Assembly: GCA_018268785.1 (NCBI GenBank)
Contig: JAFDVY010000012.1
Span: forward strand, 1 to 51,100
DNA length: 51,100 nucleotides
Source of the DNA: Acidobacteriota bacterium
GTDB taxonomy: Bacteria; Acidobacteriota; Terriglobia; Acidiferrales; UBA7541
Direction: 5' to 3'
The position numbers and the translations under genes are program-made. The notes under the pieces were generated by a model. It did no database searches. It was not told where the DNA came from and worked only from the letters and a program-made list of their open reading frames with translations. Numbering within the stretch: position 1 is the stretch's first letter; the number at the start of each line of letters is the position of its first letter. Positions 1 through 7,599 of the stretch are shown in pieces.

Positions 1-1
1 T

Positions 2-286
2 GCTCTGGTCGCGCACCCGCGAATTGAGAAAAATCCCAAGCTGCTGGCGAACCTCAAGAAGAAATTGGGACGGAAGTATGAAAGCTACTGGTATTCGACG
101 GTGAAAGGCGAGTGGACGAAAAACTCAGGCTGGCCGAGGAATGAAGATTGGCCCAAGCTGCGAGCGTGGGTTGTGCGCAAGAAACTTTCTCCCGCCGCCG
201 CAACCCGTGCGTCGTTTTCCAGCGACATCGCCAAAATGTTCCGCGATGCTTTCCTAGTGTTGAGATCGGTGTCTTTGGACAATTGA
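2..286 (+). CDS. 3' end of an unrecognised gene (partial)
   Basis: An open frame runs from the left edge of the window to a TGA at 284-286, giving the last 94 residues of a protein whose start lies outside. The visible part is rich in Lys, Arg and Trp (for example WPRNEDWPKLRAWVVRKK) and has no membrane segment. I do not recognise the family. The 5' part reads as natural coding sequence, whereas the last 40 residues are less convincing, so a frameshift near position 180 is possible. It points toward the minus-strand operon that follows, so the two are convergent. Confidence 0.45.
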   Translation, partial: ALVAHPRIEKNPKLLANLKKKLGRKYESYWYSTVKGEWTKNSGWPRNEDWPKLRAWVVRKKLSPAAATRASFSSDIAKMFRDAFLVLRSVSLDN

Positions 287-318
287 AGTTCAAACTGTAT
301 AGAACAGCATTTGCCGAA

Positions 319-636
319 CTATGTTTTTCGCCTAAATGTAATTGCAAGACAAAGGATGCCTACGAGGAGCAAGCCAGCAGAGAAGCCGTAGCGGGCAAGC
401 CATTGACGTGACAACAGGCCTGCGCTCACTCCGAACAAAACCAAACCCAGCGCGGTGAGGGCGACCGCTATTGTCCTCGCAATGATTGTCATCAATGGCG
501 CTAAATTAACAAAGGCACGCGGGAGGAGCCCGATGGCAACAAGGCGCTCGATAGCGACACTTGAGGTCAACAGCGCGGCCATGGTCACAAGGACAACACA
601 AACGATGAAGATGCCAACAATTTCCGGAAGGCTCAT
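319..636 (-). CDS. Small three-helix membrane protein, last gene of zinc-ribbon operon
   Basis: 105 residues made almost entirely of three hydrophobic segments, at about residues 7-28, 45-67 and 75-98, so it should be an inner-membrane protein. No family is recognised and there are no charged or catalytic motifs in the helices. Its ATG lies only 3 bases after the stop of the upstream zinc-ribbon/TM2-like gene, which suggests translational coupling. As the distal gene of a five-gene operon it is likely to work with the other membrane proteins there (inference). Confidence 0.6.
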   Translation of the reverse strand: MSLPEIVGIFIVCVVLVTMAALLTSSVAIERLVAIGLLPRAFVNLAPLMTIIARTIAVALTALGLVLFGVSAGLLSRQWLARYGFSAGLLLVGILCLAITFRRKT

Positions 637-639
637 GGA

Positions 640-1197
640 TTAGAAGCCCAATCGGTTAATGCGCAGCGCCGAGTGGTAAGCGTCAAAAAGGGACCAGAAG
701 TAGCTGATTCCAAATATCCAGCACGTAAAAAGGACGAGCAGCCCCTTTCCCACGTGGCCGTTATAGAATTGCCCTCCGCCAGGAAAGATGAACGACAAAA
801 AGAGCGCGAGACCTGGATTCTTGTAGTAGCCAGGAACAAATCCGTAGGGGGCCGGCGCGGGTTGAGCGGCTTGGACGTTTTGAATGACGATGGATGGGGA
901 CTGAGGATTGACGGTGGCGGGCGGTGCATTGAGGACAATGTTTGAGGCGGCTGGCTGCCTTGCGAGGGGTGGCGCGGAGGCCAAGAGATCAGATCCGCAG
1001 AAGCGGCACTTTGAGGCAATTTCCAGGATTTGCTCGCCGCAATAGGGACACATTTTTGTAGCACGATCCTGGACGGCAGGAGCCATTGTTTCGACAGGTT
1101 TTACCGCTGATGCAGATGACACCACGGATGCAGCACCACATTCTCCGCAGAATTTTGAATTCGCATCAAGAGCGGAACCACACTTTTGACAGTTCAT
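640..1197 (-). CDS. Double zinc-ribbon protein with TM2-like C-terminal membrane domain
   Basis: 185 residues. Two zinc ribbons are visible: Cys3-Cys6-Cys17-Cys20, and a second set at Cys50-Cys53-Cys64-Cys67 (the latter of the MCPYCGEQI type). A Pro/Ala/Val-rich linker (about 75-120) follows, then a C-terminal membrane domain (about 128-180) containing PGGGQFYNGHVGKGLL, the glycine-rich turn typical of TM2/DUF5683-like domains. The start at 1197 is chosen because AAGGAG lies 7 bases upstream; the frame itself extends to 1254 without a ribosome site. The ribbons should be cytoplasmic. It follows the upstream gene by 10 bases and precedes the next by 3. The molecular role is unknown. Confidence 0.75.
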   Translation of the reverse strand: MNCQKCGSALDANSKFCGECGAASVVSSASAVKPVETMAPAVQDRATKMCPYCGEQILEIASKCRFCGSDLLASAPPLARQPAASNIVLNAPPATVNPQSPSIVIQNVQAAQPAPAPYGFVPGYYKNPGLALFLSFIFPGGGQFYNGHVGKGLLVLFTCWIFGISYFWSLFDAYHSALRINRLGF

Positions 1198-1207
1198 CCG
1201 TACTCCT

Positions 1208-2047
1208 TTATGTATTCTCTGGACGTGTATTTCTCTCAATAGAAAGGAGGACAAGAATCATCGTTATAAATGTGATGAGCGAGATGCCAGATACTAGTGA
1301 GGCAGCATACTTGACAAGTTTTCCTTGAGCTTCCTCTTGTTTTACTTTTGCTTCCTGGATAGCTTCTGATTTCGCCCCAAAATATGTTTGGACCGCTTGC
1401 TGTCTTTTGGTCTCGGGGATATCTGAGACTATGCCTTTAAGTTCCTGCAGGATAGGAAGTTGGTCGTGACTTGAACACGATTGCCCGCTGCCAAAGTCGC
1501 CAAATAGAGGGGAGATCCGTTCCTTACAAGAAAGATTCCCAACAGCGTTTCGAACTTGAGTACGAAATTGATCCCTCGAAATATTGTTTGTAGTATCGGA
1601 TGGCAGAAGGTTGTAGATCTCATATGCGGCTTGGTCGAGTTGTGCGAGCTCGGCTGGTGTCAGCCCTTCGTCTTGATCTATTTTGGCGTGTCGTTCAGCA
1701 TTGTTTGAAGCGATCGCACGTGAAACGTCATCAGTCGTAATGGCGGCCGAATTTCTGGACGCCTGAAATACTGTAGGGATCAAGAGAACACAATTGAAGA
1801 CCAAACCCACACTGAGAATTGCTAGAATCACCCAGGAGAAGCCCCTGGCGATGCGAAAGTAGATTGAGCGCTCGATCTTCGTGAGACCACCGTCGGCTGC
1901 ACGGCGGCGCGATGCGGCAGACGCGGAAGAAATAAACGCTGGTTTGGAGTAGGCCGGTGGCATGCCCGGCTGTCCCGTTGGCGTTTCGCAGTGAGGGCAG
2001 GCCGCCAAAGCATCCGAGATGGACTTGCCGCAGTTTTCACAGAACAA
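1208..2047 (-). CDS. Zinc-ribbon protein with two membrane segments and a long extracytoplasmic region
   Basis: 279 residues starting at TTG, with a strong TAAGGAGG 7 bases upstream. An N-terminal zinc ribbon (Cys3, Cys6, Cys17, Cys20) is followed by a basic stretch, a membrane segment at about 71-92, a polar region of about 155 residues, and a second membrane segment near 249-270. The polar region has three further Cys and helical heptad-like stretches (for example PETKRQQAVQTYFGAKSEA). I infer that the ribbon is cytoplasmic and the polar loop extracytoplasmic. I recognise no family for the loop. Base composition is visibly lower in GC than in the genes to the right, so horizontal acquisition is possible. 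Confidence 0.7.
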   Translation of the reverse strand: MFCENCGKSISDALAACPHCETPTGQPGMPPAYSKPAFISSASAASRRRAADGGLTKIERSIYFRIARGFSWVILAILSVGLVFNCVLLIPTVFQASRNSAAITTDDVSRAIASNNAERHAKIDQDEGLTPAELAQLDQAAYEIYNLLPSDTTNNISRDQFRTQVRNAVGNLSCKERISPLFGDFGSGQSCSSHDQLPILQELKGIVSDIPETKRQQAVQTYFGAKSEAIQEAKVKQEEAQGKLVKYAASLVSGISLITFITMILVLLSIERNTRPENT

Positions 2048-2062
2048 GATTTCCTCCTTAAA

Positions 2063-3652
2063 TCATTTGTGCGTGAGCGCACCAGAGCTTTGTAAAGCTG
2101 ATTGGATTCCGTTGGCATCGCCATAGAAATCGAATTTGCCGGAGCGAGTGCTCAAGTGAAGCGTTCCGTCGCTGTTCAAGTGCGCTTCCTGAATATTCCC
2201 CGCTGGAAAATTGAGATGATCGCAACGGCCACTTGGATCAGTCGTGCTTGTGCAATCGAAGCGAGTGATCGCGTCCGGGGTAACTTTAAGAGTTCCTTCA
2301 CAGTAGGCGTAGACAGGCTTAAAGTTGACGAGTCGAACCAAATGCCTGTGACGAACGGTGAACTGTCTGGTTTGTTCTTCCAGGAGTTCCGCCTTCTTTT
2401 GTTGTTCGATCTGTCGATTGTAGGCAGCTTGATCCTCGCGGATGTTGTTGATTAATGGAGGAATTTGCGCGTGATCTGGAAACAACGAAGCCAGTTTGGC
2501 CAACGTGCTCGCCGCGGAATCGTAATCGTGAGAGCTGCGTGCGGATTGAACCAGGGTCATCATCCTATCGAAGACTTGTGATTCGAGCTGCGCGGAAGCG
2601 GGATCGCCTTGTTGTGAGGCTAGTCTTGCCCAATACAGAGCACAATTGTCAGAGGGTTCGATGTAGCGCCCGGCAGCGAAAGCTTGTTGCGAATTGTCAT
2701 GAGCTTGTTGATAGGGAGGTGGAACAGATTTCGGCGGTGGCGGAATTGGGTTATTTGCAAAGGATTCGGGTCGGTGAGCCATGTTTGCCCGAGGCTGCGT
2801 ATTCACTTGCCCTGGCGAACTGCTGGTGAATTCTTGATTGCCCTTGGCGGATGTGTTGGGCTGCGCTTGGGCAGAGTCAGGCGGCGTTACTGTCGGAGGT
2901 GTCGAGGTATCTTGGGGCGAAGGATTAGGCGGCAAGCTAGACACGGACGGATCGGATGCTTGGTTAGCGGAAGTTGTGGGCGGCAGAGCTGATGGGGGCG
3001 GAGGCGCAACAAGCGGGTCGACGGTAGGTACCGATAAATGGGAGTGCTTCCGAAGCTCGTAGTAACCAAACGCGAGTCCTCCGAGCGCTACAGTAGCGAC
3101 TGCGGCAACCGCGGCATATTTGAAGGCACTAGGACGGCCCGCAGAAGTTGACGACGGCTTAAACGGGCTCGCGGCGGCAAAATTTGATTTTTCGGGTCTT
3201 GGGTTCCGGGCAGTGTTGTCGCTTGGAGAAGGAGCCGGTTTGGGCGGGGCCGGCTGCGGCGCAAACGCTTTGCTGGCGGCTGACTGAGCGAGGTCAGAAC
3301 TGCGTGGTTGACCGCACAATCTGCAAAATTTGGAAGTAGCAGGAGTTAGTTCGCCGCACGCGCCGCAATTCTCCAGAAGAGGTTCGGGAGATGCTCCTTT
3401 TGCCTGCGAGTTTCCCGGCGAAAGTTGTTGAACATGCGTGGACGGAGGGGAAAGTGCTGGCGCGAATGTTCCATTCGGAGAGGGCTGGGACAAAGTTGCG
3501 CCGCATGCCTTGCAAAACTTAGCTTGTGCAGGGACAGGTTTGCCACACGAGGTGCAAGTTGCCATTTGATTCGATTGACCCTGCGCAGAATCACATACTG
3601 GGCAGCCCATTGCGCTCTTTGGAATTTCGTTTCCGCATCTGCGACAAAACAT
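2063..3652 (-). CDS. Triple zinc-ribbon membrane protein with Pro-rich linkers and C-terminal domain
   Basis: 529 residues from the ATG at 3652, which has GGGAGAG just upstream; the frame extends to 3697 without better support. Three zinc ribbons occupy about residues 1-22, 32-58 and 95-120 (CxxC...CxxC pairs). A Pro/Ser-rich linker follows, then one membrane segment near 180-205 (AAVAAVATVALGGLAFGYY) and a second long Pro/Gln/Ser-rich stretch. A helical TPR-like segment (about 330-430) comes next, and finally a compact C-terminal domain of about 90 residues that ends near the stop. The architecture suggests cytoplasmic ribbons and an extracytoplasmic sensor or scaffold (inference). It shares the ribbon-plus-membrane plan with the next two genes, which follow at 15 and 10 bases. 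Confidence 0.7.
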   Translation of the reverse strand: MFCRRCGNEIPKSAMGCPVCDSAQGQSNQMATCTSCGKPVPAQAKFCKACGATLSQPSPNGTFAPALSPPSTHVQQLSPGNSQAKGASPEPLLENCGACGELTPATSKFCRLCGQPRSSDLAQSAASKAFAPQPAPPKPAPSPSDNTARNPRPEKSNFAAASPFKPSSTSAGRPSAFKYAAVAAVATVALGGLAFGYYELRKHSHLSVPTVDPLVAPPPPSALPPTTSANQASDPSVSSLPPNPSPQDTSTPPTVTPPDSAQAQPNTSAKGNQEFTSSSPGQVNTQPRANMAHRPESFANNPIPPPPKSVPPPYQQAHDNSQQAFAAGRYIEPSDNCALYWARLASQQGDPASAQLESQVFDRMMTLVQSARSSHDYDSAASTLAKLASLFPDHAQIPPLINNIREDQAAYNRQIEQQKKAELLEEQTRQFTVRHRHLVRLVNFKPVYAYCEGTLKVTPDAITRFDCTSTTDPSGRCDHLNFPAGNIQEAHLNSDGTLHLSTRSGKFDFYGDANGIQSALQSSGALTHK

Positions 3653-3703
3653 TCTCTCTCCCTCGATGCCCCATGAAACTTGCGGAATTCCTAGCAATAG
3701 AAG

Positions 3704-3868
3704 CTAGTCGACGCGATGCACCTTGCTACTGCACTTCGGGCACCTGAGTTCATTGGTGAAAGTTGATTTCTTAATGCATTCCCAGCAAAGGTGCCATTCG
3801 CAGTGGGAACAGTAATAGACGTTGCGGGAGATGAGATCCGCGCAACGAACACACTTAACTTCCCGCAT
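3704..3868 (-). CDS. 54-residue RING/treble-clef-like zinc protein, first gene of operon
   Basis: A very small protein dominated by four CxxC knuckles: Cys6-Cys9, Cys20-Cys23, Cys28-Cys31 and Cys43-Cys46, with His22, His26 and His51 nearby. Eight regularly spaced Cys could bind two zinc ions in a cross-brace, RING-like or FYVE-like arrangement, but the spacing does not match a classical RING exactly. The start at 3868 has GGAGGG about 10 bases upstream; a GTG at 3907 in the same frame is an alternative that would give 67 residues. It is the promoter-proximal gene of the minus-strand operon, 51 bases before the triple-ribbon gene. Function unknown; protein- or RNA-binding is the usual role of such modules. 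Confidence 0.6.
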   Translation of the reverse strand: MREVKCVRCADLISRNVYYCSHCEWHLCWECIKKSTFTNELRCPKCSSKVHRVD

Positions 3869-4004
3869 CGTGGTCGTCTCCCTCCAAAGGGCACCTCCGA
3901 TACTCACTGTTCGTCGAGGAAGCGGTTTATTGTGCGGAGCTCCGCGTACTCGCGATGGCGCTACTGTGTTGCGGGTTTTAGCGGAGTGTTATAGGCTCTG
4001 GCAA

Positions 4005-4031
4005 CTGACAAGAACCGACAATAGCTGACAA
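4005..4031. repeat. Three phased direct repeats CYGACAA, 10-bp period
   Basis: CTGACAA at 4005-4011, CCGACAA at 4015-4021 and CTGACAA at 4025-4031 lie exactly 10 bases apart, so they face the same side of the helix. They sit in the 212-bp divergent region between the zinc-ribbon operon (start 3868) and the HTH regulator (start 4081), about 50 bases before the regulator's ATG. This is the expected layout for an operator bound by several monomers side by side. That the neighbouring regulator binds here is inference. Confidence 0.5.
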
Positions 4032-4080
4032 ATATCGAAAAGTTAGTCCCCCCTGAACAAAAAGTAGGGTTAGAGGAGCC

Positions 4081-5502
4081 ATGAAACCGGCACAGGGCTC
4101 GCGTCTCGATTCGTGGAAAGAGATCGCCAACTACGTTGGACGTAATGAACGTACTGTGATGCGCTGGGCGGATCGTGGATTGCCTGTACATCGTGTGCCT
4201 GGTGGAAATCGGCGGACGGTGTTTGCGCTGACGGCGGAGATTGACGCTTGGATGTTAGGGCAAGAAAACGCTAGTAACGGCGGCGAAGGGCAGCAGGAAG
4301 AGCGGTCGTCGGAGGGCGGCGCCTCCCGCGTGGGACTGAACGAAAATCAAAATCAGATCCCTCGCTCCGTTGGGAATGACAGCCGAGAAGCAACAAGCCA
4401 TTTCCGACTGACGAATTGGATGATTGCCTGGGGCCTGGCAGCGATTATTATTGCGACCGGCGCAGGCGCCTTGCGGTTGACGCAGACAGCGCGAGGTAGT
4501 GCGGCGCGGATTGATTCGATTGCTCTGAATGTTGACAAACTGGAAGCGAAAGACGAGGAGGGGCGAACGCTTTGGTCGCAGTCGTACGATAGGCCGTTTG
4601 TGCGAGGCCTTGATTTGCCGATATCAGCGCAGCCCACCATGGTGGCGGATTTCTTTCGTGATGGCCGGCAGGAGGTAGTAGCAAGCGTGGAGACTAAGGG
4701 GCCAAATCGAGATGATGCGGACTTTAGTGAGGTGGATTTTTTTTCGGGGGATGGACACCGCCTTTGGCGCTATGTTCCCGAAATGACCGTCAGATTTGGC
4801 GAGTATCAAGTAGGGCCACCATGGAGTTTGGCTGACATGCATTTGGTTCAGTCTGGCGGTCGAAACAGCGTGTACGTCGTGGAGCAGGCGCATACGTGGG
4901 GGAATTCTGTTGTGGAGGAACTCGATCCGAAGACGGGTAAGAATCGTTTGCGATTTGTGAATACGGGTGCGCTCTACGTCGTTGACTACACGAAGACTGA
5001 GAACGGGTCATTCCTAATCGCCGGAGGATTTAACAATGAGTGGGACGGGGCCGGACTGGCGATTTGGGATGCAAAGAAGCCATTTGTGGCATCGCCGCAG
5101 ACGCATGGAACAAGGCACGAATGCAAAAGTTGTGCCGCTGGAGCGCCAGACTATTATTTCGTATTTCCGCGGTCGGAATTGAACCGGTTGAGCCATTCGT
5201 ACAACCTGCCGGTATATGAGTTAGACGTAACCGGCGAAGGAATCGAAGTCTTCCTGCGCGACAGATTGGGCCTCGGCAGGGAATCTACGGTTTATTTGTT
5301 GGCAGGATCGCCACCTTTTCGGGTCAAATCGATGCGTGTGGAGACCGAATACCTGCGACTGCACAAGCAATGGAGCGACGAAGGAAAGTTAAGTCATAGA
5401 TATGAAGATTGCCCGGAACTGCTCCATCCATTGCCGGTGAAGGTCTGGACGCCAACCGGTGGCTGGACAGAAATCCAAGTGCCTGGAACGAAAGCAAACT
5501 GA
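4081..5502 (+). CDS. Membrane-tethered HTH regulator with FG-GAP/propeller-like sensor domain
   Basis: 473 residues; ATG preceded by AGAGGAG. Residues 8-60 form a MerR/excisionase-type helix-turn-helix (SWKEIANYVGRNERTVMRW followed by a GGNRRTVFA wing). A polar linker (60-108) and a single membrane segment at about 112-131 come next. The remaining 340 residues would be outside the cytoplasm and contain FG-GAP-like calcium-loop sequences (Asp190-x3-Asp194-Gly-x2-Glu198), fitting a beta-propeller. The plan resembles ToxR/CadC one-component regulators, in which DNA binding is coupled to an external sensor. It is divergent from the zinc-ribbon operon, with phased repeats between them, so it probably controls that operon and itself (inference). 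The ligand is unknown. Confidence 0.75.
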   Translation: MKPAQGSRLDSWKEIANYVGRNERTVMRWADRGLPVHRVPGGNRRTVFALTAEIDAWMLGQENASNGGEGQQEERSSEGGASRVGLNENQNQIPRSVGNDSREATSHFRLTNWMIAWGLAAIIIATGAGALRLTQTARGSAARIDSIALNVDKLEAKDEEGRTLWSQSYDRPFVRGLDLPISAQPTMVADFFRDGRQEVVASVETKGPNRDDADFSEVDFFSGDGHRLWRYVPEMTVRFGEYQVGPPWSLADMHLVQSGGRNSVYVVEQAHTWGNSVVEELDPKTGKNRLRFVNTGALYVVDYTKTENGSFLIAGGFNNEWDGAGLAIWDAKKPFVASPQTHGTRHECKSCAAGAPDYYFVFPRSELNRLSHSYNLPVYELDVTGEGIEVFLRDRLGLGRESTVYLLAGSPPFRVKSMRVETEYLRLHKQWSDEGKLSHRYEDCPELLHPLPVKVWTPTGGWTEIQVPGTKAN

Positions 5503-5520
5503 CATATAACCAACATAAAT

Positions 5521-5540
5521 GTGAGAGTGAGGCTTCTCAC
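5521..5540. terminator. Stem-loop between convergent genes (weak terminator candidate)
   Basis: GTGAGA (5521-5526) and TCTCAC (5535-5540) can form a 6-bp stem with an 8-base loop in the 47-bp gap between two convergent genes. There is no clear T-tract on either strand, so intrinsic termination is doubtful. Confidence 0.25.
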
Positions 5541-5549
5541 GGTGGGGGA

Positions 5550-7457
5550 CTAGCTGGCCCAGAGGCGGATGGCGATCACGTGCCAGGAGGCGAGGAAGAT
5601 GGTTAGCGTGCAGCAGGCGAGGGAGACGAGGAGCGAGTGGATGCGGACGGCGGGATGGATTTCGGAGCGAGGAACAGTGACGGCGAGGTAGAGGCCGGCG
5701 AGCGAGAGCACGGCGAACGCTATCGTGCCGAGAAACAGCAAGAAGGACCAGAAGCCGAAGGCGCCAAGCGTGTTCATGGACTCGATGGCGCTGAAGAGCA
5801 GGATCGGAAGCAAAAGGGAAGCGACGAAAGGAACGACGCGGACGTTGAGATGTTTGACGTCTTTTAGCCGGCGCAGGGCCCATAGGGCAAACCAGAAAAT
5901 CGCGTAGAGAAGAGAACTCACCAGAAGCACAAGACTGACGGCGAGCAGGGCGATTCGCGTGAATGGCCAGAAGGGATTGGTGCGCTCGGCGTAGGACTCC
6001 TCGTGTTCTCCGGCGCTGGTGAAACAGGTGCGTCCTTGCGGGTCATTGAAGAAGACAAGAGTGGCTTCGGGGTCGTTCTCTGAGCGGAAGAGATTTGCGG
6101 AAACAGGAATGAGCGGCTGCGGCTTGTCGAATAGACCGGATGTAGAGAGTTTTCCGTTGATAACGCGAGCGCGGATGATACCGAAGGGATCGTCTATAAA
6201 GGAGAGGAGCTGATTGCGCGGGGCACGCGGCATGTAAAAGCCCGTGAATTTGTCCAGGTCGCGCGGAGAAAGCTGCGCCGTGACGGGTTGTGGTTTGGGA
6301 AAATCGCGAGAGAGAAAAGCGATGGCGAGTTTGTTGAGATCTTCCAGGGCTTTGCCGGAGTAAGCGGCATTGAGAAGGACGACGTAGCCCCAATTTTGTT
6401 CCGGCATGTAGCGATAGGTAGAGAGGAAGCCGTCGATGCCGCCGTCGTGGCCATGGGTGACGACGCCTCCGATGACTTCGGTGTAATTGGCAAGGCCGTA
6501 GCCGAGCCGGAGGCCGTTGCGGGAAGACGACGGCGTTTGCGGATATTCCATGCGAGCAATGGTTTCGGGCTTCAGAAGTTGTCCATTGTTGGTGGCGCCG
6601 CGACGAAGAAAGAATTGGACGAGTTTGGCGAGCTCGACGGGAGAAGCCTTTAGATCACCGGCGGGGCGAAGGTAGATTTCCTTATAAGGAATTGGTTGTG
6701 GAATGGCCCCGGGCTTCTTCGCTTGCTCGAAGCCGTCGGAAAGCAGCGTGCGATTGGCGGCAGTGAGATCAAAATCGCCCGTCGTGATTTCGAGTGGCGC
6801 GAGAATGTTTGTGCGGATGTATTCGGTCCAGGGGCGGCCGCTGATTTTTTCGACAAGATAGCCGGCGATGCCATAGTCGGGATTGGAGTAGGCAAAGCGG
6901 GTGCTCGGAGGCCAACGGACGTTTTGCGAATTTGGAAATTTCTTGAGGACATCGAGCATGGAAATGTTTGGGGGATCTTGCGTGTTGTAGGCCTCGCGAA
7001 AGGCCATGTCGTCGAAGCCTGCGGTATGTTCGAGGACATTTGCAATGCGGACGGGGTTGGCGGATTCCCAGGGATTGTGGAGCGGGATTTCCGGGGCGAC
7101 GTCCTGAAGGCGGGACTGGAGATTGATGCGGCCTTCTTCTTCGAGTTTTAGCAGAGCGAGGGAAATAAAAGTTTTGCTGATGGAGCCGACACGAAATTCG
7201 GTGTCGCAGGCGACGTCTCGATTGAGGGTATAAGAGGCCTTGCCGATGCCGCCGCACCAGAGGAGTTGGCCGTTGGAGATGAGGGCGATGCCGGCGCCGG
7301 GGATATGCTCTTTTTCAAGGATGGATTTTGCAGCGGACTGGAATTCGGCTAACGATTTCGGCTGAGGGGGTTCGTCTTTTTTTTCGGAAGGCTGCTGTGC
7401 AAGGGCGAGCGAAGATGTGGCACAGAGAGAGAGCGAGCAGAGCCAGTGGAGGCGCAT
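5550..7457 (-). CDS. Serine hydrolase (beta-lactamase/D-Ala-D-Ala peptidase-like) with C-terminal membrane domain
   Basis: 635 residues. A signal peptide (about 1-20, ending LALAQQ) precedes a class C beta-lactamase-like domain (about 35-400). The SxxK motif is Ser92-Ile-Ser-Lys95, the YxN motif is Tyr190-Ser-Asn192, and the third motif is His335-Gly-His337, followed by DGG. All three active-site elements are intact. Unusually, the domain is followed by a hydrophobic C-terminal region with four or five membrane segments (about 500-635). The enzyme is thus fixed to the membrane with its catalytic part outside. Members of this family act as esterases, D-amino-acid peptidases or penicillin-binding proteins; the substrate cannot be told. 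It appears monocistronic and is divergent from the S10 gene. Confidence 0.85.
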   Translation of the reverse strand: MRLHWLCSLSLCATSSLALAQQPSEKKDEPPQPKSLAEFQSAAKSILEKEHIPGAGIALISNGQLLWCGGIGKASYTLNRDVACDTEFRVGSISKTFISLALLKLEEEGRINLQSRLQDVAPEIPLHNPWESANPVRIANVLEHTAGFDDMAFREAYNTQDPPNISMLDVLKKFPNSQNVRWPPSTRFAYSNPDYGIAGYLVEKISGRPWTEYIRTNILAPLEITTGDFDLTAANRTLLSDGFEQAKKPGAIPQPIPYKEIYLRPAGDLKASPVELAKLVQFFLRRGATNNGQLLKPETIARMEYPQTPSSSRNGLRLGYGLANYTEVIGGVVTHGHDGGIDGFLSTYRYMPEQNWGYVVLLNAAYSGKALEDLNKLAIAFLSRDFPKPQPVTAQLSPRDLDKFTGFYMPRAPRNQLLSFIDDPFGIIRARVINGKLSTSGLFDKPQPLIPVSANLFRSENDPEATLVFFNDPQGRTCFTSAGEHEESYAERTNPFWPFTRIALLAVSLVLLVSSLLYAIFWFALWALRRLKDVKHLNVRVVPFVASLLLPILLFSAIESMNTLGAFGFWSFLLFLGTIAFAVLSLAGLYLAVTVPRSEIHPAVRIHSLLVSLACCTLTIFLASWHVIAIRLWAS

Positions 7458-7521
7458 ATCGGGTGGAGAGTGTAGCAGAGAGTGCCTACGATGCTCTCGG
7501 TTGATTTGTGGATGAACCCGA

Positions 7522-7550
7522 TTGACGCTTGAGCCGGGGTCGCATAGGAT
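7522..7550 (+). promoter_or_regulatory. Sigma70-type promoter for the S10-cstA-ybdD operon
   Basis: TTGACG at 7522-7527, a 17-base spacer, and TAGGAT at 7545-7550. The -35 matches the consensus at five of six positions and the -10 at four of six. It lies 50 bases before the S10 start codon at 7600. Confidence 0.5.
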
Positions 7551-7599
7551 TTCGCGGGCGTGGCGCGCTCACAAATTGAATTTGAAAGGCATACCAATC

